Below are positions 1 through 14,900 of a DNA stretch of 64,000 bases, one piece after another; position 1 is the stretch's first letter; every line of letters begins with the position of its first letter. Source of the DNA: Glandiceps talaboti (taxonomy: Eukaryota; Hemichordata; Enteropneusta; Spengelidae); the NCBI RefSeq assembly GCF_964340395.1, contig NC_135550.1, forward strand, positions 26,988,676 through 27,052,675, written 5' to 3'. The notes under the pieces are model-generated. The model ran no database searches, had not been told where the DNA came from, and saw nothing but the letters and a program-made list of their open reading frames with translations. The position numbers were made by a program, and so were the translations under genes.

Positions 1-1400
1 ACTACACATCTTCCACAATGCAAATTATCTAAGCTACAGTAAGTGGCCGAGCAAAATGCAGCCATGTTTTAGAGAAAATAGAAAAAAAATACATTTATGG
101 AAAATTCTCGTCATCTATTTTGATCTGCTTACAGCATAATAAACTACAGCTACAAAAACATTGCACCATGTATCTACATATCGGTATCTGAAATACAAAG
201 GCTGGCACACAACTGTGGCGTTACAAAACCTTACAAATTTCAATGTTTGATACATGGTATCAAAATGGACTCCTCAGTATACTGAAGTCTGAAAATCACT
301 GTTCCAATATGTAACCACATGCTTTACTAAACCAACATCTTACCGAGACAAAATTCAAAATTGAAATCTGCCATTGAAAGATTCTGAAGTCTATAAAGCA
401 GTACTGGTCAAATTTTTTGAAAAGTTAAAACAAATATGATGTATTGGCAACTTGTCAATTGCAACAGTGCCATAGACAATTAGAGAAAGTCTGTTGTATT
501 GAATTTAGACTCATTTTTATACAACTTACAAATGACATCTGACAAAGACAATATTCAGGATATAGTTTTAGTTTTTATGAAATTAATGTATCAAACAAAA
601 TATTGTTTCTTAATAAATACTGAGAAAATTGTACCAAAAATAATGACACTATAAACACTGAAAAAGAAACAAACAAATATTTCAAATCCTGACATTCATC
701 AACCCCTATCCCAACCCTGGAAAGCACCATTTCTTTGATTTTATATAATCAGCCCCTCTTCATTGTTAATTATTTCCCATTATTTTCTATTTTTTCAAAG
801 ATTATGGTCTTTTTAGATGCTCAACAGTAAAGCTACTAAACCTGTAAATATGTCTGTACAAGGAAAATATCCCTTACAGGGACATGATTTCTAATGATGC
901 ACTACAATGTCACTTCTAGCAACTGTCTCCCATACAAATCTAAAAATATCTACCATCTATCCGACAAATGAAACTTTCCATTTATGATAATCTTGAAACC
1001 CACAAATTTGTTATCCACGGCTTACTAACATATCTTTATTTTTTTTTAAAAATGAAAAAATTGATCAAGGGTTATTGGGCAAAATATGATGACAGGTCTC
1101 CCAAGAAACATATAGAACTGTACAAATATTTCTTTGTCTTGAAAAATAATTTCCCAGAAAATTTGTTAAATTACTAACACTAACACTATTGCTTTCCTAT
1201 CCATGCAGCGACTGTAATTCAAATTGACTTGTTTCTCTAGTAAAGTAAGTAGAATATCTGTGTAAGCAGGCTTGATTAAACCTGTATGGAACTATGACTA
1301 ACTATGGTATTTGACAGAAAAACAGAATGCAAGCATTAAACCACTACAATGCATGGCAAGAACAACTGCATGATGTGATAATCACTTGATTCCCATATAT
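1..1400 (-). other. Probable XPO1 3' untranslated region and downstream DNA
   Basis: This AT-rich sequence follows the XPO1 stop codon (1401-1403 on the plus strand) and has no credible coding exon. A minus-strand AATAAA lies at 1035-1040, beside a long A-rich run, and is a reasonable poly(A) signal for a 3' UTR of about 370-390 nt. A longer UTR reaching further left cannot be excluded. The small open frames at 968-1177 and 1386-1733 have no recognisable features, and the second is antisense to the last XPO1 exon. Confidence 0.5.
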
Positions 1401-4215
1401 CTAGTCTTGCATTTCTTCTGGCATATCATGAGGATTTATTATTCCAGGCACTGCCATCTGAATTTTCCTCTTCTCTTCCACTGCTTGTCGCAAGGCAGTT
1501 TCACGCTCTTCAAGATAGAGATCAGTTGTATCATCACCTGCAAATTCCTGTATCAAAAAAAATTCAATTTATTAACATCATGTGTACTCATCATATTGCA
1601 AGCACGACAGTGCAAAGTAATATCACCAATAATTATAATATTATATTATTGTCAGGGTAACAGGGCTCGTAATATTTATAAGGCTATTGCTAAATTAGAA
1701 CAAACAGCTATTTCATTTGCACCCAAACCTTGAATGTTTATAAGTCATCTATACATACTTCTTATCTTAGTCAATTTAGAAATTGGGTCATTAGATATTA
1801 TCCTCGATATTTTCCAGCTGAATGAAGAAAGACATAATTTATGAAAACTCATAAAAAATTATGGTAATTTGAAAGAGTTTGACTAACACTTCATGCACTG
1901 CTGAATCAGTGACATAGATGTGAGTTATCATGATATAGAACAACTACGGTATAAAAACATATATTTTTATTTGAACCCGACATGTGTGTGTGTGGTACAA
2001 GGGTATATAAGACTTTCTTCAAATGTGTAATCGAGGTACACTACTTTGATACAATTCCAACACACAATAAATTCATTTTTTTCCTGTGCAGACTGGTTGT
2101 TTTCTTTTATAATGACACAAAAGTAGTCTAAAGACCATATATCATTATGGTATTATAGTTGGCTCTGTACTACATACTGCAGGCCTACTGTATCTTTATG
2201 TTATATGTCACTTTTTAAACATAATTTACCTTGATTTGAACCAAGAAATCTCTGAGATGTTCTTTAAACTGTGGTATATCATGATTTAAACTGAATAACC
2301 CGGTAACAAATAATTTCACCTGAGCACTGCAATGAGAAAGAAAATAGCATATTCCTTGTCAATCATGGAACTAACAGATACAAGAGTACAACTTTCACAA
2401 ATGTATATCAGTCTTTAATGTTTCACTGGGTACATGAAAAATACACTGTTTCCACTTTATTTTCTGAAGAGAATACATTCTCAATACCTGTTACACCATT
2501 TTACTTCATGCTTGATGGTGAAAATACAATAAGATGGTTGACTTATTCTCATATGTGCCTATAGTAATGCATGCATAGTACATGGTATGGGGCTATTATG
2601 TTGACCAAGAAACAGAGTGATTGTTATTTCCATGACACACTTTTATTTACAAGCAGTAAAACTCTAATTTCAGGCAACATGAATTGTAGTATGCTTTGTG
2701 TTGAACTCATTCAGATTACTGAGTATCTCTGGAATATGAGGTATGTTAGGTATAATTGACTTACTCTTGAAGGTGAGGGAATGCAACTTTTAGGAGGTTG
2801 GCAGTGAATTCTTTAATGCACATTTCATTTGTCATACTTCCTTGTGTCGGTGTCAGTGGTACAGTGATCTTGTTTTGTTCCACCAGGTTGAACATGTATG
2901 CCAGAATAGTGGCATGCATTGTTAGTCCTGTAACAAAAATAAGCGTGGTACTTTTCAGTACTTTTGGTACAACATGTGAGAAACATTGGTAAGAGAGTCA
3001 GAGTGTCCATAATGCTTAAAATTACGAATCACAAGACACTTAATTCTGCTTTGAAAATTGGTGCAAAATATACTGGAGATACAGAAACACATCAGATGAC
3101 TAGAAGCTGTAAAATTGTAGCTATACACTCTGAAATCCTCGTCCATTGTGAAATAAGTTCACAGTGAACCTGTAAGAGAGTTACACCATACCTGCTGTAT
3201 GAGAAGTATCTGTAACTACTGAGAGAACATGCTGAAGGACGTCAGTGTAGTAGGTTTGGTAGAAACTCTGTGCGGCCTGCTCATTTTGCCAGACATGCTG
3301 AAGTAGACCATACAGGATATTCAAACCTGAATAAAAGAAAGATAATAATAAATAATATGCCACCTTATTATCAACCAACTAACACTCTCAGACAATGATT
3401 ATTTAAAAGCAAAGCATGTGTTTTCTTGAGAATTTTACAATCTTGGACAAAGAGGGCTACAGTACAAGCATAGGTTAAAGGAAACCATTTACAAATATGC
3501 AGAGAAGACCTAACTTCAATTGTAACATCATTATGGAAATCCAAGCTGTGTTAATACTCCCAACTTGTTTCATGTATTTACTAAAGACAAGCGACGTCAT
3601 TCCATTATGGTACAACCCTGGCAAACACCAATGTGATGTTTTGGGATTGTTGTAACAAACTTTATGATCTGAAAGTAGCAATGTTTAATATTTGTTTTAG
3701 TTTAATAAAGCACTCACCTGTGTCGGCAACATTCCTCATAGTATGTTTGAAAGCCCAGATTATAGAGTCCAAAACAAGTTTGAATTGCATGGGTGGGATA
3801 TTGAGTAATGCTGGGAAACAATGTGAATTGACTGCTTGCAGTAACAAGAAAAAGTTGGTCCTGTGTTCTGGGTATTCCTCAAAATTCTTATTTATCATAT
3901 CCAATGTAAATTCAAACACAGCATCAAAGATCTTTGGTACTTCAACTGTGATATGTCCTTCTAATTTATTTATTGTTGTTGCCATGGTACTCAAAACTTC
4001 GGGTTCACGAGCTGCTGGAACATTCCTGGCATAATCACCAAGCACTGCATCCAGTAATGGTGGAATGAAGTTCTCAACAACCTATTTGGAAGATAACAAT
4101 TTGGAAGTGATTACTAGAAATTTAACTGAATATTTCATAGGTTCACAACAAAACAAATCATCCGATACAATGCAATAGCTTCACCTCTACTTCCTCACTG
4201 ATTATGATTAATTAC

Positions 4216-4247
<32 letters not shown>

Positions 4248-7200
4248 TACAATATCATGTCACAAATTCTGTTGAAATTTTCACTTGTTTGCCAACATAT
4301 AAGAGTATCTCTCTACAGGAACTTTCTATTCATTGTCTGGTCTTGTTTCATTTATACATTCTGATGACCACACACACAACAGCAAAACTTACCTATTTTG
4401 ATATAGGACAACTAATCATTCTGTAATATTTGGTACTTCAACATTACATATTTGTACTTTAACACTGTCTTGAAATCATCTAAGAATCAAAATGACGGCT
4501 TACAATAGTGAACTATACCTACCATTTGAGGTTCACTTGAACGGCTGACCCAACCTGATATAAGTTTCAGGGTTTCTTTCTTCACAGTACGCATACTACG
4601 GATCAACGGTTGCTTTGTGACCATCTCTCCATTTGATGTTATTGCTCCTGAGATGTTTTCACTCATACATTTGTATATATTCAACATGTCGAGGTATATC
4701 CTACCAAGCTGTAAACATAGATTGTAAAACTACCTTAGTGGTTGATAACTTACTGGCTGGTTATACCAAATAGTTAGGGGCAGTGTCATTTTAAAACTGA
4801 TGCACAAAAACGTAATTCCTTTGTTTTAGTTTAATCCCCCCCTCCCCCTCAAAACCAAATATCTTAATGCAAAATGGGGAAATAAACGACCTGTCCTACA
4901 TGTATGTTTATATCATATACCATGACATCTATAAACACAACAAACTCTAATTGCAATTCAAACTGTAAAACATTTTGCTGTCTCTGCAAAACATAGCTTC
5001 AACTGGAAATTGTATTTACCAGTTCCCATGCTTTTTAGCCTTCAAGTTGTTTCTGTGGAGTTGTTTTTATTCGCACGTTTCCCTAATTTATACACGTTGG
5101 TTTTGACTGTCGCACCACGACAGTGATGAACACGTTGACGGCGGCCACAGCTTTCACATGCATGTTTCAACTTATCAGTTGAAAACATCTACAAATCTGT
5201 TTGGAATTACTAAACTACTGCTGAATAATTATTTCAGGCGATCAAACTTTTTGGTTTTCACATTAATAGAAGATATATATATACATGATATGACCCAACA
5301 AATGAAAAAAAATCTCTTGAATTCAGGAACTTCTGTTTAGTTGTTGGTGAATAATAAAACCATGTTTTTGCAGCATTCAAGTGGTTGTTTTTGTCATTCA
5401 TTTATTGTACATCATTCCCTGGCTAGGTGGGTTACTTGGCCATATGGTTACTTTATATGCATCTCTCTCTGTGTATGTCGGCAATGTTTCTGTCATTTTT
5501 TAAAGACAAGAAAAATAGCATTGCATCTTTTGATTCCATTTTTATAGCAAGAATAAAAAATCCTTATAGCGATTTTGACACACACAAAATGAAATCTTAC
5601 CCACCCCCTCTAAACGAAGGAATTACGTTTGTCATGTGTCAGTTTTAAAATGACACGGCCCCTTACCTCAGATCTGTTTTGAACTGAGAAATTTTTATTT
5701 TGTATGCTTTAAACAGGATTTATTCATATACAAAAGAATAATCTGTCAATTACAGAAAATCAATTATTCAGCAACAATGGACATGCATACACTTTGGAAA
5801 GTATATTTTCCAACCACAATCTCTATCAATGTACTGTAAAATATTACAATGTCAAAAGTAATGCCTACCTGCAGTACAAATGGATGGCCAACTGCTTTAC
5901 AAGCTCTAACATTTGTCTTCAGTATACTTCCTAACTGCTTTACAATTTCTGGTTCTTTGAGAACATCAACATTCTGCAAATACAAAAGATATGACAATTA
6001 TTTCAACAAATTTGAGCAATAAAAATCAGGAAAAACTTTAATAGCAAGTCACTGTAAGAGCAATCAAATGTTCTAAAATGGTGACTGTTATTGAACACTT
6101 GGGCTGGGCATGAAAATTCAATTTCTTATTATTTTTGTAAACGTGAAGGTTAACATTTTCCATAGACATTGGCAGAACTGCTATTTCAAGAAAGTAAATT
6201 AGCTGTCTTTGGCTTACACCCAAGAAAAGTATACTATCACAGAATGGTTCTTATGTGAAACAAATTCTTCAATTGAAATCTGAAAAGTTCAGTAACATAA
6301 AATACTCATTTGTCTATTTAATTACCTTAGACGCCTGTTGAATAATTCCATCCCACACTTGGTTTGGCAGTAACATGTATTTCTCTATGAGGTGCTCTTG
6401 TACTCCAGTATCTGTTTGTGCACTAATCATGTAACCAACAGCTTCATAGAATGTGTGAACCTAAATAAGGAATGTAACAAATAACTTGTCATTTGCAATA
6501 CAGATCTGAATGTTTGTGTCATTGCAAACATGAGAAAGAAGGAGAACACGGCCTTACTTCTAAGGAAAATTCCAAATTGGCAAACTGGAAGTAAAGACCC
6601 GACGTGTTACACTAAATGTATGTACGTCTAAGAGAAAAACGACCCTGCCACGCTAATAAACGGGTCAAAACTACAAAGAACCTCAAAAGAAAAGAGAACA
6701 ATGTCAAAAGAGACAAGAAAGAATGGAAATACCTGCAACGGTAGTGCCATGAAATGTTTGAAGAACTTTACCGAAGTATGAGAGTAGCAAGGCATATGCA
6801 AAGCTAGGCAAATAAGAACTGGCTAGTATTGGTAGTATTGGTGAGGGGAAAGTCTTGTCTTTCGCGAGACCAAAGAATTCTTGCCGAGTGGCGTTATGAG
6901 TATGCAAATATAGCCTAATTGTTATGCATCAGGTAAGTTGATTGATTGCAATAGAAAGCATGAAGTATGATCTCCTTTCATCAATTTAGAGATATTACCT
7001 GTTGTGGTTGAAGATCACAAATAATAGTATTTATACTGTTGAGAATCTCTTCAATAAAGGGCATAACTTCTCCTACTTGCACTTGAACAAAATGTCTCCG
7101 GCACTTTTGGGCAATCTTGATGAAGGTATCACAAGCCATGTCTTGAACACCATCATGTGTTTCTGTAAGTCAAAGAAGAAATTAAAATGAAATCTCTTGA

Positions 7201-8903
7201 CTTCACTGATCATATCATTTTAGTTATCAGAACTTTATTATTTGGTAATAAACGAATGAATGAACAGGAAGGTATAAGGCAAAGGATAGGAAGGGAGAAA
7301 AGTGCGAGTTCATTGCTTACAACATATTCCTCTTGATATGAACTTACCATGCATGAATTCAAATAACTTATTGACCACAGTTTTCAAGAATTTCCAGTGT
7401 GCTCTAAGAAATCTTGGGTACTGTCCGACCACATACATAATATTAGATGCAATGATTGCCTTGTTGTCTTTCCCTCTCTTCTGTTCACATAACCCTAAAA
7501 GATCTTTGATGACTGTCACCAGGAATCTCTTTTCATCTTCTTCATGCATGGCTCCACTTATAGATCCTATCGCCCAACACAACTGAAATGGTAAAATTGG
7601 GTGTCAAACTTTAGGCATATTACTGGTCCTCTAAAATGTACATTTCTGGTCAATATTAGGATTCCACAATGTAATTTGTATCAATATCAACAGGTTTCAA
7701 TAAACTAGTAGTTCAGCACATTCACTGTGGAAAGAAAGTGATATTTTCTATAAATTCTATATATCATTATCATATGCTAAAGACAGCACATTCCATTGGA
7801 CCACACCCTACTGGTAAGGTTCATATTTTGTACATACTGCTGTTGACATACCATGTGATATCCAATATAACCTGTAACCACAAAAGTAGACAGCTTGTTT
7901 TGATGACAATGATGTTAGTCTTTCATGGTAAAATATACTAGAAGTGAAAAAGAAAATGGACAAAAAAAAAAAGTTAAACAAACTGCTTGGGCTACCAGGT
8001 CTAATGTTACGTCTCCTCAAAGGGGCGTTACTTACAGTATTCAGATTTTTCCATGACCACTCCTGGCCATTCACTTGTAAGTGAAGCTTCTCTGTCATTA
8101 TCTGCTCAGTATCAGCATAGTCCAAGTGAGTCAAGTATACTGAAAAGAACCAAATCTCCTTTCAGTCATTGTACACAGTGACTTTCATGTCATGAAAATA
8201 TGTAATGCTCCATGTGGAGACTAATAAATCAACTACTTATTCCATACATATACACTTTCTGTAAAATTTTCCAACAGAAATGACAATTAGAAGTCAGAAC
8301 TGCAGGCTATTGTATAGTAGTATGGATAACTAGTAAAGAACAGGGCTGACAACATGTCTACACATGTAAACATAGTAGTCCATTCTGACAAGCTTACATA
8401 TTTACAGGGATCTATAGAGAATCCTTTGAGTTGTTACCGGTAAGGGTCTTTGCTATATTCAATATGAGACATTTGACATAATAGCTCTTGTGGATAAAAA
8501 TTCACTACTCCTAGTTTTGGTCATTCAATCAGGTGATTGTAGTTGTCCAACACACTGTTAGTGTTATTTTTTACCTGTACCACCTGCCATCATACACTTA
8601 CAATTACAACTGAAAAGACGTCAATTTGCTGACACTTACCAAGCGTTTCTCTCATGTTTTTGTACAAGTTGATAGAATCTGTATCTTTCATGAACTCTCT
8701 CACAACTTCTCCCTGGTCATTTTCTACAACTAAAACTTCTTCAGGTTTTGCCATTCTTGATATCATTACTCGTCTTACCTAGAACACAAAATCATCAAAC
8801 TTTTTTTAATAGCAAATTTTGTTTCTTATCCTCGAATGGGCAGCTCAAGTTTTACACTAGAGGTCAGGGACATGACTAGATACACAATAAATAAAAGTTT
8901 CCT

Positions 8904-8979
<76 letters not shown>

Positions 8980-11900
8980 GGGTACACGATTTTCAGCTGC
9001 AGCATATTGGAAAAAAGGTTTTTTTTTATCAGTTTGCATCAACATTCAAATGCACTTTGCTAACATCTGAATTCAAATATCATGGTACAATAATAAAGTA
9101 CTACCACACAGAACTTTGAAGCTTACCTTTGATAGAACAGGATTATAAAGCTGTCTTCGTACAGGCATTTCACTGTTTTGTTGCCCCAACAGGAATGGCG
9201 AGGAGGAAAAGGGACTTTCTCTATAGAGTTCAGATGCCAGGCTATTCCAGTACTCCAGACAAATCTTGAAAATTTCTGTTTCATCAACCTCTGATATTAA
9301 CACCAAGTACTGTAATGCCTGTGTAACAAAGTGTACAAAATACTCACTGAAAATTGCATATGCTTTGTGAATAACTATATTTCTGAAATTTGTTGTTCAT
9401 GACAAAGTAATGTGACCCGCAAACAATTTAAGTAATTAAAATCATACACAATATGGATGATAAACTTAATGAAGTCTGATGTTTTCACAACAAAAATGAT
9501 AAACTAATACAGTTCAATCTTACCTCCATTAAGCCAGTGTGGAGATCTGATTTTCTTTCTATAAGCTGACTATGCTCTTTGAGAAAAGTGCACAGGAACA
9601 GACTAAGGTTCTGAATGAAGTTCTGTTCATCATCTCTACCATTTGCATACGCATCTCTGAGATTTGTATCCAGTGGCAGTATCTGAAAGGAAGGCCAAAA
9701 AATGTCAAAACAAAGTCACTCTCCTCTACTATCATATTAGTAATTTGTAACCTCCGAGAATGCTAAAGAAGTCATAATATCTGGAGCTCAGGAATGGTGA
9801 ATCCTTTCAATGTAAATTTCTTGATTTGGTTAACTTCAGTTGTCAACATTGATAATAGTCTTCTCCCCTTGCTAGCATTACAACTATTGGTACCTCATTG
9901 AACACTATAGGCCATAAAATGATACAAGAACCTGCCACCATGATGGAATAGTTTTTCAGCTTCTCACTATCTATATCAGAAAATACCAATATGAACAATA
10001 ACACTTCTTTTATGTATTGCATTTACATCAGCAGTCTGCAGATCAATTCCATTCCAAATGTTGTTTGTTGAATTACAAAATACAACATTTAGTCAAACTT
10101 GCATACAGAGGAAAGGCAAATTTTGTACTTTTGATATAATTTTTTTTCAACTTTCCTTATCATAATGGACTAAATTCTACTCTTAGCTCCTTCTTTTGAT
10201 CAGTACAAGACAGTGACCCACCTGTTTCAACTGACTCATAGTCAATGTGAATAATACAACAAACTGTTCATCATACTGATTTACATGGACACCAGCAACT
10301 TCAGTCAAGCACTTCAGTGTTACATTTCGAAACATAGGCACATTGAGAAACTATAAAAAAAAAGAAGAAGTTAAACTTGAGTTACAAACATTACACATTA
10401 TCACATCAATGTGTCTACCCTGCAAGCTCATTGTGCGATCAAAAAGTTTTCCTAACACTCCTAAGTTGCAGTCTTTTCACTGAGGTAACAATTTTGAAAT
10501 CGGTCAGCATACAAAATGCCAACACACAAGTAAATCTGAGTTGACACTTTGAGATGTGGTTACATATGCAAAATGGGGCCTAGTAACAGATTGCAGTGTT
10601 TTTCAAAGTTATTGGTACCCTCTAATGATAGCCAAATTTAGTTGTTGTGGGTCAAAATGACAACAACTGGCAGTTCTTGTGAGTCCCTACATAGTAAGAG
10701 ATAGGGGAACACCAAATATTGATGCGTCACTAGAAATTGTGTGCATCAGTGGCACATCAAATTGGTTTAGAGGGCACACTGACCTGATGACAATGCTACC
10801 AGTTCCTTGACATTATTCAACCTGTTTTAGTAGTTGATTACCACATAAATATATCACTCGGAAATAACAATAACCACCAAAACCTCTAAGATTACAAACT
10901 GTGTCATAAATTCCAAACTGATGTCATCAAAATCTTTCCAAGATCTTATATAGTATTTTTGCATTAATAAACTCAAAATCAGAACTCACCTTATAAATAA
11001 GTGTTGTTATGAGTTTTGTCTCAAAAATATAGCCCAAAGGTATCCAGTTCAAGAATCGTAGAAGAGTTTCCAACGTTGCTCCGACAAGGGTGGGATTTTG
11101 TGAGTTGTCCTGAAGAAAAAAAGGTACAAGTTTGATTAACTGACTTGCTTTACAACAGAATTTTGAACAAGCAGAGATCTGGTCAGTATTTTGCCATGGG
11201 AGTAAAGGAAGGGATGTTTGTAATATTTACATGAGTATTCCAGTTTCTTTACCAAAGTTCCCAACTAAAGCTTAAGGAATGAGAAACTGTCAGTTTGACC
11301 TGATTTCAACACTTTCTGTTACCCAGGTACCCCAACCTTAGCAAATACACTGCTGGTTTATAGAGAATCATGAGATGATACAGTTGTAAAGTCACAAACT
11401 CATTAAATATGCCTGGAGTATTTAAACTAGAGTAAAATTCTTGATTGTACCCATATCTTTCAAAGGAAATACAACTCTACAGTTATTCACTTCTAAAAAA
11501 AATCTAGACAGTATCAAACTATCACACTATGTAGTACACATATGGTAGGAATGCCAGTAATTCAACAAGCCTTCAATCGAAGACATAGCCCCCAACTTAT
11601 ATGTTTTATGGCAAAGTTATTGTGCAAATATGAATGGTGTCTCGGTGATACAAAACTTCACAATTTATTGACCAATGTGCCATTTGACCTTGAATATGGA
11701 GATCAAAGGCAAAGGTCAAGATATGAAAAGAAAGCGGACCTTTGGGGTATAGACATTTAAATAGAATCTTTGTTTATTGAACTTCTTGAGTTAAACAGAG
11801 AAAGAAAGTTTTGGTCATTTCACCTTGAAAGTTTGTTGTGGTCAAAGGTCAATGTCATAAGAAAGCTAGTCGTTGATGATGTGAGGCTAGACACTTGAAT

Positions 11901-14900
11901 GGTGTCCATATGTATCAAACTTTTGACAATAACAGGCAAAATATGCTTGTTTATCACAAACATGGCTGCCATTTTGCTATTCAGGTCACAGTCATGAAAT
12001 TAAGTGATGTGTATGTCTCCCAAAATCAAAGACATGATTACAATATCACCACCACTTGAAATATTAGATTCAAAATGCTATGAAAATAATGAAGATAACC
12101 CAAATTTGGCTATTTGACCTTGCAAAAGGCTTCCACGGTCAAAGGTCAGGGTCTTAAAAGAAAGCTTATATTTGATGATATGGGTGTTGGCACTTGAATG
12201 GGGTCACTATGTATAATACCTCCAAAGTTATGATGCATATTGTGAAATTTAACAACAAATTTGGCCGCCATTCGTAAAACATATGTCTCATATAGCATAT
12301 TAATTATTATCTTGTGCCAGGTTTGGTTGAAATTGGGTGGTGCATGCTAGAGATATGAGGGTGAACGCACGTATGCACGCACACATGCATGAACCCCAAC
12401 TTATAAGTCCCCTGCCCTAGCCGGGCAGTGCCCATTTGGGACTAAAAATAACCAACACAATAAAATATGGGGAATAATTATGCAATGTTCAGTTGAAACA
12501 TGTATATGATGAGCAGTACAGTTCATACAGGTCTGTTAAAATACACACATCAACAAAAAAAACAACTTGAATACGGAAGCAGCTAGTACAATATTACTAG
12601 ATGACTAACAAAGTGAGTGGAAACCTACCATTACAAATTGGCAAAGTTGAAATATCTGTGAGAACTCATTGCACATACTGTCTTTCAGATGTTTGGCTTT
12701 TGTCTGGGTCATTTGGCCACTGGAAAAATCAAACACTTCTTCACTACAGAAAGTAAGAAAACCAATATTACAGATTAAACGACCAATTACCTATGTATCA
12801 GTCAGATATGAGCAATCAAAATATACTTGCCGTGTGCTGAAAATTCCTTTGTTTTTTTGTCGCTTGATCATCACACGATCATTGTCTCATTTGACAGTGC
12901 TTTTTCTCGACGTATTTTTGTCTTCAAAGATACATTTTTTGTAAGGTTGCAGTACGGAAAGTAAGCTTTCCATTGATGTATAATACATAAAAATTGGACG
13001 ATGGGGAAAAATGGGGAACACTTTTTAATATCACCATGTGTATATTCAGACAACCACGCATAAGCGTGGACGGTTTGATGCCAAACATTTTCGTTTGGTT
13101 TTTATTAATTTCTTTCTCATAAAATTTGCAAGACTGAATGGGTAACGAACATTTTGCAAAAACTCATCCAACAGAAACATCTTTCAAGTGATTTACAAAA
13201 TCTGCACTTACCTCAGCAACTTTAGAATGTGCATGTTGTTCTGACAAAGTGATTCATTTGTTTTGCTGGCACCAACAATATCACCAATGAAAGATGGCCA
13301 GTTCTTGGGCCACTCTTGTTTCAAAATCTGCACAAGTATCATGTTCAGTTTACCCAAGTAGACCTTCTCTTTCTATTGAAATGAGAAATACAATATGAAA
13401 GTCAGTTATGTAGGGTTAAGCACACTCACAACTTTCTCTTTTGTTTTGCCCTTGTAGAGTTCAGGTAACTCTAATTGATGACAATCTTGTATTTATTTCA
13501 ATATTTTATGCCAGTGTCACACAAACACATAAAATTCTTGCTGATGGACAAAGCATCATGTTTGGAAAATAAGTATAACTCACCTCTAGATTTTTGGAGT
13601 CAGAGGATAACTTGATAATAAGTCCAACTGTATATTTTTTTATTCCTTCACACTGACTCCTCGGTAACACCTTCCATCTTGTTTTGATGACAGTCTCCAA
13701 AATTTGAAGTGCATAATACTATTATGAACAAAAAGAAAACCCTTATTAAACATTATGTCAACTGGTTCTGTGTAATATATTAATAGATTTGACTATCTAG
13801 AGGAATTACTGAATGCAATTTTTCTCACAACCTTACCATAATGTATTGTAAAGGATACTTAAGTGATTGGGAGGTCTGTAAATTTATAACTAGATTTTTC
13901 TACAATTTATTCGACTATCTTGTGGTACATTTGTAGAAGGGAAGATATTTTGTATCACTATGTAACATTGCAAACATGCAATGAATGAAAAAGTGATATT
14001 GAAGTTTCCCCACTATGAAGATAGATAAGAAAAGTCCAACTAATTTTGGCAAACTGGTATTTTAGATACAAAGACAAGTAATTCAAAAATTAATTCAAGT
14101 CTTAAATATTTCAAAACTACTTTCAAAAATTGAATAGTAAAACTTTACAAAATATAAACTACAAGTGACCTAGCGATCGAACTAGCGATCAAACTAGCTC
14201 AGAGTCTGCTGTTTTTTGTTTTGTTACATAAATGGTACCTTAGATGGACAAGGTGAACACCTCAAAGGTTGTATTAGTTGTCAATGACTATTTTCTAGAA
14301 ACAGTTCAACTATGCTACTATTAAGAAAATAACCATAGTAGTTCGTCATTCTTGGTTAATATCACCTATAAACCTGGTCAAACACACCCCTACAAAATAT
14401 ATATCCCATCATAACTAGCTTATGGCTTCAAAAGAAAATTTCTTCAATTCTGTGAGTACTGAAAAATTGTTCACTACTATGGTTGTCATTCATTGTAGTA
14501 GAATATATTTTTTTTCCAGCCAATGGGGTTTACCTGATTACAAATTACGAAAAAAAACAACCAAAAAACAATAGTGCCAGTGGCATTGTGGTACAACTGT
14601 AAAGTTTGTGATCATTTAAAAAAATGTTTATCAATGTTTATTCACTTGCCCACCCAACGTTATCATCTTTGCAGTATGTACCACCACTTGGCTGTTGCCA
14701 TGGGCATGGTTTTGTGACCAAAAATACCCCAAATATTTGCTTAAAATAAAAAATTATACACTTATAAACTTAACTCAACTTTAAAAAAATTGACGGATGA
14801 TGGAGAATCAACCTAGCTCTGGTCAGTGTTATCAAGCTGTTTTCCCCTAACTGAGGTTGGTATTTCCTCATGTAACAGTCAAACTTTGAGCTTCAAGGTA

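Noticed and set aside
8836-9063. Histidine/threonine-rich open frame
   Set aside because: Produced by the CA microsatellite inside an XPO1 intron.
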